Below, in pieces: positions 11,872 through 23,173 of a DNA stretch of 64,000 bases (positions are counted from its first letter, which is position 1; each line of letters begins with the position of its first letter). The stretch comes from Madurella fahalii. Lineage: Eukaryota; Ascomycota; Sordariomycetes; Sordariales. The position numbers and the translations under genes are program-made. The notes beneath the pieces are model-generated. The model did no database searches. It saw only the letters and a program-made list of their open reading frames with translations, and had not been told where the DNA came from. The stretch covers positions 2,914,001 to 2,978,000 of the forward strand of contig CM056879.1 in the NCBI GenBank assembly GCA_029876055.1, read 5' to 3'.

Positions 11872-12230
11872 CCTAGCAAGCTTTGGCAAAGCTATACCCT
11901 CGATCCAAAGCATGATGTCGCGGTCTAGCAGATCGCAAGGCGGAACGACCTCCCAGACTTCACAACCGTATTGCTCGCACTAGAGGCGACCCCATACCAG
12001 TTCTACTCAGGCGCGGGCTGGGGGAGCGACACAGCTGCAAAGGGGAAACCCGCCCGGGTCGGACAGGAGGAGGGTAACTGAGGCGATTCCGGTGTGTGCG
12101 GCGACGGGCGGCGAACGAGCCGAACGAGGGGAACGTGCTGATTATGGCAGGAGATGACACCAAAGTTGCAAGTTCTTACATGTCCAAGCGCCCAAATGGC
12201 ATGAGGATCCACGAGATAAGGGACATATAG
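11872..12230 (+). pseudogene. Possible broken small gene (unidentified)
   Basis: One frame reads KLWQSYTLDPKHDVAV from about 11878, meets TAG at 11926-11928, then continues QIARRNDLPDFTTV, LLALEATPYQFYSGAGWG and on to 12073. A GTAACT...GGCAG intron (12074-12150) joins it in phase to a tail ending MSKRPNGMRIHEIRDI with a TAG at 12228-12230. Both flanks of the TAG have protein-like composition and G/C-ending codons, and a CT-rich leader-like tract precedes them, which is why I list it. No ATG in this frame is evident upstream. It may be a real small gene with a missing first exon, a gene broken by one nonsense change, or chance. I do not recognise the protein. Confidence 0.3.
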
Positions 12231-12270
12231 TTAAACCGAAACCACCTTGTCTGTCCCCCAGGGACAGCCC

Positions 12271-13201
12271 TCAGCCTCCTGGTGGACCCTCGGCACCCTT
12301 CCCTTTCTGCTTATCTTCTTCCTCCTTTTCCTTACGCTTCTGTACCACATCCCAATTGTATACTCTGGCGACTGCCACCTCCATGGTCTGTCCTAGTCAG
12401 CGAGAGCCCTGAGCTATCAATAACACCGTGGATCTATATTACCGTGATTTGCTCCCTTAAGAAATCCAAGTCCTCCTCGCAGTTGGACAAGCTCTGCTTC
12501 GCAGCTTGCAGTTTAGAGTCGAGAAGCGTCTCGGCCTCGTCGATAGGATATGCCAACATGACGTTGGCCTGCCCCATGGATTAGCCCTCGGAACCACAAC
12601 ACCAACTGCGAAAACAACCATGCAAACGAAGTCATACCCCAAGCCACAAGTAGACCTCATCCGTAGGCGGTATTTGTGCCTTTGCATAAAGCGTATCGTT
12701 CAGCTCGAATGTCGTCTCAATCAGATCCGACTCGGCCTGCGGCATAGTATCCCGGGTTAGCATCACATACCAGGCTATCCCAGGGCGTTTGACCCTCGTC
12801 TTACCGGCCTGAGCTTCAGAAATCGCACCGTATCCAACGTCTTCTGAATGTCTGGCAGCTTGTCCTTCAACCCTGCTACCCTTCGCTGCAGATTCTGCTC
12901 CATGAACTGATATTTCCTACCTCCTCCCCAACAAGTATCAGCCACCACTCTCCGCCAGTGCAGCCCACGGCCTCCCGGAGGACTAACTCACGCAATCATC
13001 TCCTGAAAACTCCGCAGCGTCGGCTCGACATCGGCGCGTGAGGCGACATAATCCTCGACCTTGTCAACGAACGGCGCATAGGGAATGCCACGGGGGTTAG
13101 AGGGCGTAGCGTCCCTGTATTTGATCAGCAAGCCTGCCCACACCTCTCGCGATCATGGACGTAGCCCACTTTGGTGCTGCTTCTTTGCCATGACTTGCCA
13201 T
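12271..13201 (-). CDS. pac10: Prefoldin subunit 3 (Pac10/Gim2, VBP1)
   Basis: Six exons: 13201-13170, 13114-12992, 12916-12805, 12736-12638, 12568-12443, 12387-12271; introns are 55-75 nt and all phases close to 202 residues. The start gives MASHGKEAAPKDATPSNPRG; the first donor is GTGGGC. Diagnostic segments are PRGIPYAPFVDKVEDYV, KYQFMEQNLQRRVAGLKDK, LPDIQKTLDTVRFL, the beta-hairpin region ETTFELNDTLYAKAQI with PPTDEVYLWLGANVMLAYP, and the C-terminal coil ending NWDVVQKRKEKEEE. Family knowledge: the alpha-type prefoldin subunit 3 belongs to the hexameric cochaperone that delivers nascent actin and tubulin to the CCT chaperonin in the cytosol. No single exon exceeds 126 nt, so the gene is invisible to simple frame searches. 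Confidence 0.93.
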
Positions 13202-14318
13202 CTTGGACAACGCCTTTCACATGTTGCGGCCAGGGCGGGGTAAAACGACAGGAGAAGCTGTCCAGCAAAGGCAAACGGTGTAGCGTTGGAACTGCTTGCG
13301 CTGCCTCTGCCGTGTGCAGCTGCTGGCAAAAATTCATGGCGGGGTTGCTTAGCGGCCTTGGTGAGCCAGGCGGATAGTGGATGGTGGGGCAAACAGAGCA
13401 ACATGCCGGTTGGCTCGTGCGCTCCCATCGCAAGGCGGCGGCCCATCCAAGAGGCACAAATGTAGGATTGGTTGAGACTCGGCTTCTTTCACACAGGGCT
13501 TGTACCTGCCTAGGGGAAGGCCCGCAAATGCGGGGTCAGCTCCGGTACGGTGCATGCTTTCCCGACTGCGCGACCACAAGGGCAACGACAGCCAGGTCTG
13601 ACAACGTGCTTGTAACGGAGGAGACATGCTGGGAGGGCTTGGGTAAACGGCAGAGGCAGCCGGACGAAACAGATGTTACGGCAATCCAGCCGTATCTCAC
13701 ACTTTCTTGACCTCGTTCCCGTCTCGGACGTATGCGCCGGAGTGTAAGGCTCCTCACGACGCCGCCATCGAGTGCACAATTCGTTCCCAGTGTAGTATAC
13801 GAATCCGGAAAGTCGGTGCGTGGAGAATGCGGAGCAAGTTGCGCATTTCGAGCTTCTGCCAAGACGTATAGTACCCACTTCTAGCTTCCCCGTGACCGTC
13901 CATGTCGGAGAATCGCCACGCTAGACCACATGCGAGTTAGCCATCCGTGAATCTGCCCTGCTTGCCCGCCCAGCCTCCCCACTTGTAGTGTATTGTGTAC
14001 AAGTACCTTACCGTTGCCGCCTGGGCGATCCGCCAGGTAACTGCTGCGTCGTCCTCGTGTCCCTGTATGCTACGTAATCTCACCCAAACCGGGAGGCAGC
14101 ATCGCCCTTGCTTAGCATAACAAACCGGGCGCTTCTCCAAACGCCTGCGCTTCTTCCGTCATCCGTTCAACCCCATCATTTCCTCCATCACCACCACCAT
14201 CCGCACCCCATCGGCATTCGTCGGCGGCATCTAGTTCATCTCTGTTACTGCGGCCCATCGCCTTCCATTCCTTTGCTTTCCTATCCAACCACGCTCATCT
14301 CCTCCAGAGCCGCGCATC
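13202..14318. other. Divergent promoter region of PAC10 and PEP4
   Basis: 1.1 kb with open frames on both strands but none with family-like sequence. The last 200 bases before 14319 are CT-rich with CACCATCA repeats and probably form the PEP4 leader. Confidence 0.5.
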
Positions 14319-15633
14319 ATGAAGGGCGCTCTGTTGACCGCGGCTGTGTTGCTCGGCTCGGCTCAGGCCGCAGTCCACAAAATGAAGTTGAAGAAGGTTC
14401 CTCTTGCAGAGCAGCTTGTAGGTTAATCAATTGCCCGGAGTGCAGGACCACCGCTGATGCTTCTTCTAGGAGGCTGTCCCCATCAACACTCAGCTCGAGC
14501 ATCTCGGCCAGAAGTATATGGGAATCCGACCCCAGCAATCCCACGCCGACGCCATGTTCAAGGGCATGGTCGCTGACGTCCAGGGCAATCACCCGGTGCC
14601 TATTTCCAACTTCATGAACGCCCAGTGTACGTGCATCATGTTCCCATCCCTAGGCTTGCCCCCCCCCCGAACCTGAGACTGACTGGCCGTCGAAGACTTC
14701 TCTGAAATTACGATCGGAACCCCACCCCAAACTTTCAAGGTGGTGCTGGACACGGGCAGCTCCAACCTTTGGGTTCCTTCCATCGAGTGTGGCTCCATCG
14801 CTTGCTATCTCCACTCCAAGTACGACTCGTCGGCTTCGTCTACCTACAAGGCGAACGGAACAAAGTTCGAGATCAGATACGGCTCGGGGAGTCTGAGTGG
14901 CTTCGTGTCGCAAGACACGATGACCATCGGGGACATTACGATCAAGGGCCAGGACTTTGCTGAAGCGACCAATGAGCCAGGCCTGGCCTTCGCCTTCGGC
15001 CGGTTCGACGGCATTTTGGGCCTCGGCTTCGATACGATTTCCGTCAACGGCATTGTTCCTCCGTTCTATAAGATGGTTGAGCAGAAGCTCATCGACGAGC
15101 CCGTGTTCGCATTCTACCTGGCCGATACAGAGGGTCAATCCGAGGTGGTCTTTGGCGGTGTTGACAAGGACAAGTATACGGGCAAGATCACCACTATCCC
15201 CTTGAGGCGTAAGGCTTATTGGGAAGTTGATCTCGATGCCATCTCTTACGGCGATGACACGGCTGAGCTCGAGAACACGGGTGTCATCCTGGACACAGGC
15301 ACTTCGCTGAACGCCCTGCCGAGCCAGCTTGCCGAGATGCTCAACGCCCAGATTGGCGCCAAGAAGAATTACGCCGGGCAGTACGCGATTGACTGCAGCA
15401 AGCGAGACTCGCTGAAGGATGTTTCCTTCAACTTGGCCGGCTACAACTTCACGCTCGGCCCCTACGACTACATCCTGGAAGTCAGCGGCAGCTGCATCTC
15501 AACTTTCTTCGGCATGGATTTCCCTGCGCCTACCGGGCCCCTTGCCATCTTGGGCGATGCGTTCCTTCGCAGGTATTACTCGATTTACGACCTTGGCGCC
15601 GGCACCGTCGGGCTTGCGGAGGCGAAGAAATAA
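14319..15633 (+). CDS. pep4: Vacuolar aspartic protease A (saccharopepsin type)
   Basis: Three exons: 14319-14417, 14470-14626, 14696-15633; introns GTAGGT...CTAG and GTACGT...AAG. Phases close to 397 residues, the usual length. The protein starts with a signal peptide (MKGALLTAAVLLGSAQA), then a propeptide of about 50 residues rich in Lys and Gln, then a pepsin fold. Both catalytic motifs are intact: VVLDTGSSNLWVPS with Asp at about 104 and VILDTGTS with Asp at about 285. The Tyr flap is within FEIRYGSGSLSGFVSQD. Cysteine pairs (CGSIAC, and the late IDCSKRD/SGSCIS pair) fit vacuolar proteinase A. One N-glycosylation site (NGT) lies near residue 130. Family knowledge: it activates other vacuolar hydrolases and degrades autophagic cargo. 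Confidence 0.96.
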
Positions 15634-16071
15634 AGCGCAGGAAGTCGCCAGATGGTGACATGAAGGACTGCAGCGTTTTTGTGTGGGATTTTTGAGTATG
15701 CAAAGTACGGCTTTCGTTTATCATTTATATTCATTGTACTGTACACACAAATGCCGAGCTGCTTATATATCTACCTCGCCCATTGTGCGCTGTGATTGTC
15801 TGGCTTCATTCTTTGATCCGGCATTCCTTGGAATTTCCGAGAACCGCGTGATGGAGCAATGATCTGCCAAGTTCATGCAGCGATATGTAAGACAACACGC
15901 GATTCGAACGTTAAAAGAGCAAAACCTAATTCATTTTTCCCTTGAGGGTATCGATCCATATCAGCAAGGTGATCCGACTCTTATGTTATAAGATAACCGG
16001 GGCCAAAGATGAAAGACGAGAAGTTTTCAAACTCGAGGAGTCATAACGCGCTGGGGAGCGTTTCTGGCTCC
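15634..16071. other. Convergent 3' region of PEP4 and RRP6
   Basis: 438 bases with AT-rich patches; no coding signal. Presumably the two 3' untranslated regions. Confidence 0.6.
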
Positions 16072-18859
16072 TCACTTCTTAAATGTGGCGGTCCGCCCAG
16101 CCTTTTCATAATTCATTTTCCTCGCGCCCTGCGGCGCGTCACCAGACTTTTTGGCGTACGGGTCAAACCCTGCTTTCCCATCCTTCTTGTTATGCCCATT
16201 GCCATTCGCCACAGCAGCCCTGGATGCGTGCAAGACAGACTCGGCCTTGGTGTAGTCAAATGGCTGTTGCGCTTCCTCGTCTGCCCCCCCTGCTTGCTGC
16301 TCGTCGTGCGATGTATCGGAACCAGCTGGTGGCTGGTTTGGTTGTTGGGCGGCGGCCTTCTTAGCGGCCGCCTTGCACTCTTTCTTCGTCCGGGACCTTG
16401 TTTGCTTCTGCTGACCCTGCTGGCCCTGGTCCTGCTCCTTCTGTGCTGCAGCCTTTTTGCGCTCTTCTCTATGGGCTTTCCTGGCCAGTTTCTTGGCCTT
16501 TTTGCTGTCGGCCTCGGCGTCTGGGCTCGCTGCGGAGACCCCCCCGTCCATGTCGACGTCCGAGTCGGACCCGGCGGGTTGGGGTTCGGGCTCGGACTCG
16601 GGCCCACTCTCGACGTCGCTTGCTTTGCGTTTCCGGCTGCTCTTTTTGAGGGTGAATTCTCTGTTTTCCTCCTCCTTCTCTACGGGAGCGGGCTCAGAAG
16701 CAGCAGGCTGCTCTGCAGCATTTTGGTTCCCAACCTCCTCCGGCTTGCCAACGCTGAATACGTTCCGGGCGAGATCAGAATAGAACAGGGGTATCTCTAC
16801 CTGCTCGTCCGGCGAAACAATCTTTGCGGACCCGTCCCACGACGAGCTGAGGGCCATGCTGCCCCATAACTGGGAATATTCCGTCTTCAGTTCCCGGATG
16901 CTCAGAGGGTCACCGCCCACCTCTACGCTGGCATTTGCTGGCCTGTCTCCATGTGGGGACCGCCCGGCAGCAGCCCCAGACGACTCTCTAAAAAACTCCA
17001 TCATTGTCGGGCCATTTGCTCCCTTTGCCTTTGCCTCTTGTATAACGTCAAATAGACTGTCTAGGTGGACCTTGAGCGCTCGAGCCTGTGAGTCGAGCAA
17101 ACTCCACAAGGCCTTTTTGTCCGTAGGCATGATGCGCGCAATATCTGACACGACCTGTTGGGCCATGATGAAATGGGGACTCTCGTCCTCGCGACGTGCT
17201 AGGTCATCACGCCATTTAAATACCGCTTTGTAGACGGCAAACTGCTCACCATTGTAGAGCGTCGGCGACTTGATCAAGATATTGAACCATCCGCGAGCAC
17301 CAGTTCCCGTCTCGGGTTCACAGACGGGGAATTCATAACGTTGCAGAGACACCTCTCGGGATCTTTGAAGAACCCGGTCGATGGGCGTCCCGTCTGGGTG
17401 GCCCTGGGCCGTGAACTCGGCGAGCTCGTTGCGCAGCATATCGTAAATGTAGAGGAGATAATGTGTGTCCGACCGGGCATAATAGAACATCTCGTCCGGG
17501 AGAGGTCTGGAAGATTGGTTAATCAAGCGATTCCTTAGGGTGTTTGCTCAAACTTACCGGATGCGCCAGTCTGCGAGTTGGTATTTCTTGTCCGCGTCAA
17601 AGTCCACAAACTTTTTCAGTAGGAACGCCAGGCTTCTACCTGCGTATCCTAGGACATCACTGGCAAAGTGAGTGTCGAAAAGCCCAACGACGTACAATCC
17701 GAGGTCACGCTGGAGCCAGACAACGTCCATGAACGCGCCGTGAAGAACCTGAGCACCGTCAGAGATACATATCGCTCTAGGAGATACGCTCTTCGCTTAC
17801 CTTGACGATTTTAGGATCGGCGAAGACTTCGTTGAGAACCTCCAATTTGTGCCTCCACGGCACGAGGGTATCGATGATCCAATCTTTCTCCCTTGTGCTA
17901 ATCTGCATCAAGGACAGAAGCCCTTGGTAAGACCTAAAGTCGTGATGTTCCGTATCGATTGCGATCTCGGTTGCCTTCTTCAGATCCTCCAGCATGTCCA
18001 AGACACCTTCGTAGGTGTCCACCCAAACGGCCTTTGTTGACTCGATGGGGAGATATTTCATCGGCTGGCACGGCTCGTAAACCCGCTTCGGATACTCCAT
18101 GCTGAGAATTTCGTGTTCATAGGGATGCTTGAACCTACACACCGAGTTAGCCACGACCAACCTCCTCCGTCTTGTTCTCCCGCTTCTTAGTCGAGGGGGG
18201 GGCGTAACGGAAAGCTGTGTCCATACTGCAGATTGTGTTCTAGGTCGACAAAGGTCGCCAGACTCTCCTCCAGGGGGACTTTGGCATGAGGCTTGCTGGT
18301 CAGCAAAGGCTTCCAGGGGTCGGGGCCAAAATTTTCCGTCTTTTTCTCGAAGGCATTCTGTGGCTTTAGGATGTTCGCCCGCTTCAGAGACCAATCCAAT
18401 CTGTCGGCACCCGATTTCGGACGTTTGGCATCACGTCCCTAGAATGACCGTCAGTGTAAGCCGATCAATGTCTATGCAGGAGAGAGTGGCGCATACGGAT
18501 TCATACGTTGGCGCATCCTTCCGCTTGACAAGACCGGTATACTCGTCTAGACAGGTGTCGGCTTTCTCCAAGAGCGAGTCGATCACGTCCAAGGTAGACC
18601 TCCACCGTATCTCCACGTCGTCAATATCCTCCAATCGAGAGGTGCGCTGTCCGGTGAACTTCCCGGCCGAATCGAGGACGCCACTAGCCAACTGCAGCAG
18701 ACGATCCGTCTGGTGATCGAGCTGGCTTGCGACCGAGGGATGCACTGTTCGCTGGAATTGGAGGTCCTCGTTCGTCAGCCCGTTCACCGACCTGGTGACT
18801 TTCACCAGTGCAGACTGAACGGCTTCTCGCAAAGCCTTGAAATCCTGCGATGGGTCCAT
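16072..18859 (-). CDS. rrp6: Rrp6, nuclear exosome 3'-5' exoribonuclease
   Basis: Five exons: 18859-18497, 18438-18227, 18134-17801, 17748-17558, 17506-16072; phases close to 844 residues. Order of domains: PMC2NT region (about 10-110), which binds the Rrp47/C1D partner; a linker; the DEDD-Y exonuclease with AIDTEHHDFRSYQG (Asp and Glu at about 252 and 254), FMDVVWLQRDLGLYVVG for the second Asp, and the YYARSDTHYLLYIYD motif carrying the last catalytic Tyr/Asp; an HRDC domain (around REDESPHFIMAQQVVSDIAR); and a long basic, acidic and Gln-rich C-terminal tail. Family knowledge: Rrp6 trims rRNA, snoRNA and snRNA 3' ends and degrades aberrant nuclear RNA. All catalytic residues appear intact. 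The start MDPSQDF was chosen because PMC2NT proteins begin shortly before the conserved helix. Confidence 0.95.
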
Positions 18860-19219
18860 TGTGGCGGCGTTGCAACAGATATCTTGCGCAGGCAAGGCGG
18901 GCAAAGAGCGAAGGCACGTCGCTCATTCCATTCTCAAAATGGGCCGCCGTGAACTTTTTCGAGGTCCCGCTTTGTCTTGGCCTAAAACAGCAGTCAGCTA
19001 AGCGCATACGCCATCGAGACTGGGGGATGGGTGATAAGATAAGCAATGCCTGCCGGACAGGCCAGCTGGTAACACACCTCAGCACGGGATACAGCAACCT
19101 TGGACGGATCACAGGGAGAATACCCTCGAACACCAAACAGACCGGCTCACTCAACCGACATCGGATATAACTCAACCTGCGCTTGTTCTCCCAAGAAATC
19201 GTGACCGAGACGTCTGGAA
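18860..19219. other. Divergent promoter of RRP6 and MDM35
   Basis: 360 bases shared upstream of two divergent genes. No additional gene seen. Confidence 0.6.
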
Positions 19220-19664
19220 ATGTCGCAGTCACTGGCGAAAGAGTGCAACGAAGTCAAAGAGTGAGTGGGACAACCGTCTGGAGCAGTAGGCAGCGCAAAC
19301 ATCAACTGACTTAGGACAGACGTTATGATACTTGCTTCCTGAAATGGTACAGCGAAAGTCCGTTCCTGGTCGCCTCGTATGTCCGATGTCAGCAACTCTA
19401 ATGATGCTACAGAATATCTTCGCGGAACCGGCAGCGCCGACAACAATGAATGCTCTGCACTGTTCAAGGAATATAGTGCTTGCCTGCAGGTAAATCCCCA
19501 GAGACTCAGCCCATGCTGTAGGCAGATGGCGTAAGACAAGACTAACATGCTTCAACGGCCAGGGAGCTCTCAAGGAGCGTGGCATAGACAAACTACTCGA
19601 GGAGGCACGGGAAGACAACAGAGAGAATGATGCGACATTCATGGCTAGGAAAAAATGTAGGTGA
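19220..19664 (+). CDS. mdm35: Mdm35, twin CX9C intermembrane-space protein
   Basis: Four exons: 19220-19260, 19320-19357, 19413-19489, 19563-19664, joined over introns of 59, 55 and 73 nt with closing phases; 85 residues. The N-terminus is MSQSLAKECNEVKE. The twin CX9C helix-loop-helix is complete: C(9)C in ECNEVKERYDTCF and C(9)C in ECSALFKEYSACL, separated by the conserved WYSEKYLRGTG loop. The tail reads GIDKLLEEAREDN. Family knowledge: Mdm35 (TRIAP1 in animals) is imported by the Mia40 relay and carries Ups1/Ups2 in lipid transfer of phosphatidic acid and phosphatidylserine across the intermembrane space. At the end, GTAGGT at 19657 could start a further intron to CTCCTAG at 19709; splicing would give TAA two codons earlier, so either form keeps the whole domain. 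Confidence 0.93.
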
Positions 19665-20328
19665 CTCGGCAGACTACTGAATTCTGCTCTGACGAATCTT
19701 CTCTCCTAGAATATATAATAGCACGAGGGCATCTTGGGCTTGGTGTATAAAGCACGTTTCGTTGTATCATAAATGTGACGTACTATGGATCTCAGACCTG
19801 GCTAGCGTTTGCGTCGCCATCATCTCGGCTCAAAGTCCGGGCCGAGGTGTTCGGTTTCTAGTTCCGCTATGTATCTGCACAAACAAATCAATTATTCCTC
19901 GAATCCAGACACATACCTAGGGGATAACGAACGTGATAGATGCAAAAACAACAGAAATCCCTGAACAGTCAAATGCGGATGCCCAGCCAAGACCGTGGTC
20001 CACCAGCGAATCCCATCGCGGCAGGACGGAAGTGGAGTTCTGCACGCAATTGGCTTTACAGAGAAGAACGCGAATTATTTGTGGGCCTCTTCGCCCCGGG
20101 CCTGCTAAAGCAGGCCAACTACCAAAAACGCTTCGTCCGACGTGTATCCCCCCACCCTGTCTCTCCTTCCTTCAAGCTCTCAACAACCAGCACCAAGACG
20201 CAAGTCTCCCAATAACCCCGCCAGACCGTTTAACCGAGCCACGGTGACGGAAAGGACCTCGCCGACAAAACATCTTCGTCTCACACTCCCCCCGGAATGT
20301 TCAGCTCGTAGCAAAACGCCGCGATTCT
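19665..20328. other. Intergenic region between MDM35 and the 20329 gene
   Basis: No supported gene. Frames at 19933-20247 are open but have no family-like sequence and sit where the leader of the next gene is expected. Confidence 0.55.
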
Positions 20329-20750
20329 ATGCACCCCTTCTCTGTCCTGACCCTCGGCATCTTCGTAGCTGGCTACATTACCGCTCGATGGGACCTAGTT
20401 ACCCGCCTCTATGAACTTGCAATCTTCGCCTGGGATTACGGAGTGGTCGTGAGCACAACCAAACCTTTTTCCCATTGCCTGCCGCTCGAAGCCGAAGCCA
20501 TCCAGTTCTGACGTTTGTCTTGTACCCTGCATAGTCTCGCGCCGCCAAAGCATTTGCCGTGCTCAGCCTTGTGTTCCTCCTCATCTTTCTCCCTGTGGAG
20601 CGTCTTGCAACCCGGGAGGCGAGCCTGGTACGATCGTGTCTCTCCGTCCGCCTAATCGAGTTCCTACTCACCAGCTTTGGCAAGCATCCGCGGTCGACGG
20701 GAGCCGGTATATCAGCCAGAGAACAATTGAGACGGCGGGGATCTTTCTAG
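20329..20750 (+). CDS. Small membrane protein of unknown function upstream of GPI1
   Basis: Two exons, 20329-20448 and 20535-20750, with an 86-nt intron (GTGAGC...CATAG) in phase; 111 residues. Two hydrophobic segments are visible: MHPFSVLTLGIFVAGYI (about 1-17) and AVLSLVFLLIFLPV (about 47-60), each followed by charged residues (TARWDLVTRLYE; ERLATREASL). The remaining 45 residues are basic and less convincing. I do not recognise a family. The stop TAG at 20748-20750 is part of a CTTTCTAG that would also serve as a splice acceptor, and the GPI1 ATG is only 28 nt further on. The segment could therefore be an upstream exon set of GPI1, a separate gene, or an upstream frame on the same mRNA. 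A GTACGA at 20628 is an alternative donor within the second exon. Confidence 0.55.
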
Positions 20751-20778
20751 GTGGTTGGATGTGCCGCCGCTGTCTGTC

Positions 20779-23173
20779 ATGCCAGAGCATGATGGCTTGA
20801 TGCGTGTGTTCTGGCCGGCTGACCTCCCACGGTCAGACCTCAGAGGCGTGGTAGTAGGGTGGAGGAATTCCACCCTCGATGTCTTTGTTCTGGCAATCTT
20901 AGAAGAGGTCGAGGTGCGTGCTCAGCGACACCGTGCTTGAAGGTTCGCGAAGAACAGAACTTTGCTGACTCGTCGCTAGCCTCGGAATGTCGAAACGGCC
21001 CTCAAGCTCGGGACCCTACTCCGCAACGCCCCTCACCCCGTCAGCCGCATCTATGAGCTTTGCGGTCAGTCGTCGATCCATGTCCTAGGTCTGTCCAACG
21101 CGCCCGAATCAATCGAGGCCGATTCATCTTGGATCCGTGTCACGACAGGAGCGGGCCGTCGGGTCCCGGGGGTCACGTGTGCGCGAGCTTCCAGTATCCA
21201 GATCATCCTCTTCGAGAGACCACTTCCCGGGAGGATGCAATACATCTCTCTGAACCCCATAGCGTTGGCTTTAGGGGGCAACCACGACAGTCTCAGGAAC
21301 GAAACGGCCGACGGCGGTGAGGAAGACGATGAGAAGGAGGAGCGCTTAAAGAAGGAAAAAAAGAGGCAACTGGTCGAAAAGCTCAAGCAACATTCCATCT
21401 TCAAGCGTGTCCCTTCAGCAAAGGAAAAGGCGCTCGCCAAGATCGTGAATCAGATCAATTGGGCGTGGGAGCTCGAAAAATTACTCCAAAAGAATGTTTC
21501 GCGTATCGGCACGCGTCCCAAGCGGAGCCTCAGCGTCTCGGAGAGAGTAGTCGAGTCGGCAACAACTGCGCGAGACATGATGTTGGTGTGGATATGGAAC
21601 CTAGTCACCGTGTATGTTCTGCCAGTCATCAGGCGACTGTTCGTCATGGGCCTGATGGCTCATCGGATTGCCGCCGAGGTGTTGCTCCTTATCTTGGAGT
21701 GGCGGGTCCGGCCGAGGTACGCTGCTTTGAAGGATATCTCGGCCACCGCCCAGCAAGTTGAGATCCGGCTCCAGCAATTTTGCTACTGGCCGATGCAGTA
21801 TGTCACATTGCGGCTCAGGAAGAACGACTGGGAGAGCGTGACCACAAGCCACCCCGACTACATCCGATTCTACAATAGCCTATGGCTGGTGGCTAACGAT
21901 GTTATCATCGGCATCGCACTGGGTTCCTACATAATCGACAACGCTAGCTGGGTTGCAGAGGAAATCAGCCATCTGCTCACCCAGTACACAGTTGAGGCCC
22001 TTCAGAGCAGCATCTCGTGGCTTATGGGTTGGCCTGCGGGTTTGAAGCTGAACAATGAGCTCGCGGCGTTTCTTGGGGACTTGTTCTTGTGGGTCATTGA
22101 TTATTGGTCAAGTAAGCCACCCGGCCATTCACTAAACCCCCGCAAAAAGACCTCTTTCTTTTAGAACGCCCCCTAACGTCCTTCTAGGCTGTATCGAAGC
22201 GCTCCGCCCCATCTTACCACACATCATTTGGTTCATCGGATTCTCCAGCTTCGCCGGTGCTAGCATGCCGATCGCCCTTTTCTCGGACCTTCTCTCCATA
22301 TTAACAGTCCACATCTACTCCTTCTATCTTGCCTCGGCCCGGATCTATCACTGGCAGCTGAACATTTTGATCTCGCTGTTCCACCTGTTCAGGGGGAAGA
22401 AACATAATGTTCTGAGAAACCGTATAGATTCGTGCGACTACGACCTCGACCAGCTCCTGGTCGGCACCATCCTCTTCACACTTCTTTTCTTTCTCCTGCC
22501 CACCGTGGTGGTCTTTTACCTTAATTTTGCCATCGCCCGCATGGCCATCATCACTCTTAAGGCCGTTTTTGACACGATGCTTTCTTGTTTAAATCATTTT
22601 CCCCTCTTCGCGATCATGCTTCGGGTCAAGGATCCCGGAAGGCTGCCAGGTTTGTCGCTAGACCGAACTTGTTGCCGAGCACCTGCTCACCACATCACAG
22701 GAGGGATTCGTTTTGAACTTCGAGATACCCAAGACTTTAGACACGCCATTAATGATTCGTCAAAGCAACTCCCTTCGACCTCTGTAATATACTTAAAGGT
22801 AAGTTGAGCGGAACAGTCAACCAACAGGGGGCCGCTACTGACAGCCGCCCAGTCAGTACCGCTTAACTTTAAGGCCATGTTTCATCAGTACTTCCAAATG
22901 GGGAACCGTATCCGCAAGCATTACCTTTCGCCGCGCGTCTTGCTATGTCTCCTCACAGGCAAGTTCGTCCCGCCATTGAACCGGAAGAACCTGTACAGTC
23001 TCCAGTACAGTATGCTTCCGGCTCGTAGGGCCGGGGTGATGGAGATGTGGGACGCGGTGAACTCATTGCCGGCACCGAAGAGAAAAGCGCCGCCAGTCTA
23101 TGTGCCGGTTCTAGCAAACGGGAAGAAGTTCCCCTCCAACTATGGCGGGGGAAGATCACGAGGCTATGGGTAG
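20779..23173 (+). CDS. gpi1: Gpi1 (PIG-Q), GPI-GlcNAc transferase subunit
   Basis: Five exons: 20779-20913, 20980-22111, 22188-22649, 22701-22798, 22853-23173; donors GTGCGT, GTAAGC, GTTTGT, GTAAGT; 715 residues. The start MPEHDGLMRVFWPADLPRSD leads into the Gpi1 N-terminal signature with GVVVGWRN. The C-terminal half is the Gpi1 domain: several membrane helices (around LWLVANDVIIGIALGSYII, LRPILPHIIWFIGFSSFAG, LLVGTILFTLLFFLLPTVVV, NFAIARMAII) and the late motif LPGGIRFELRDT with FHQYFQMGNRIRKHYLSPRV. Family knowledge: Gpi1 stabilises the GPI-GnT complex that makes GlcNAc-PI, the first step of GPI-anchor synthesis, on the cytosolic ER face. A GT...AG of only 24 nt at 21065-21088 is too short to be an intron and is in frame, so I read through it. 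Confidence 0.9.

Noticed and set aside
21065..21088. GT...AG candidate intron in GPI1
   Set aside because: Only 24 nt, a multiple of three and without stops; fungal introns need about 45 nt or more, so it is read as coding.
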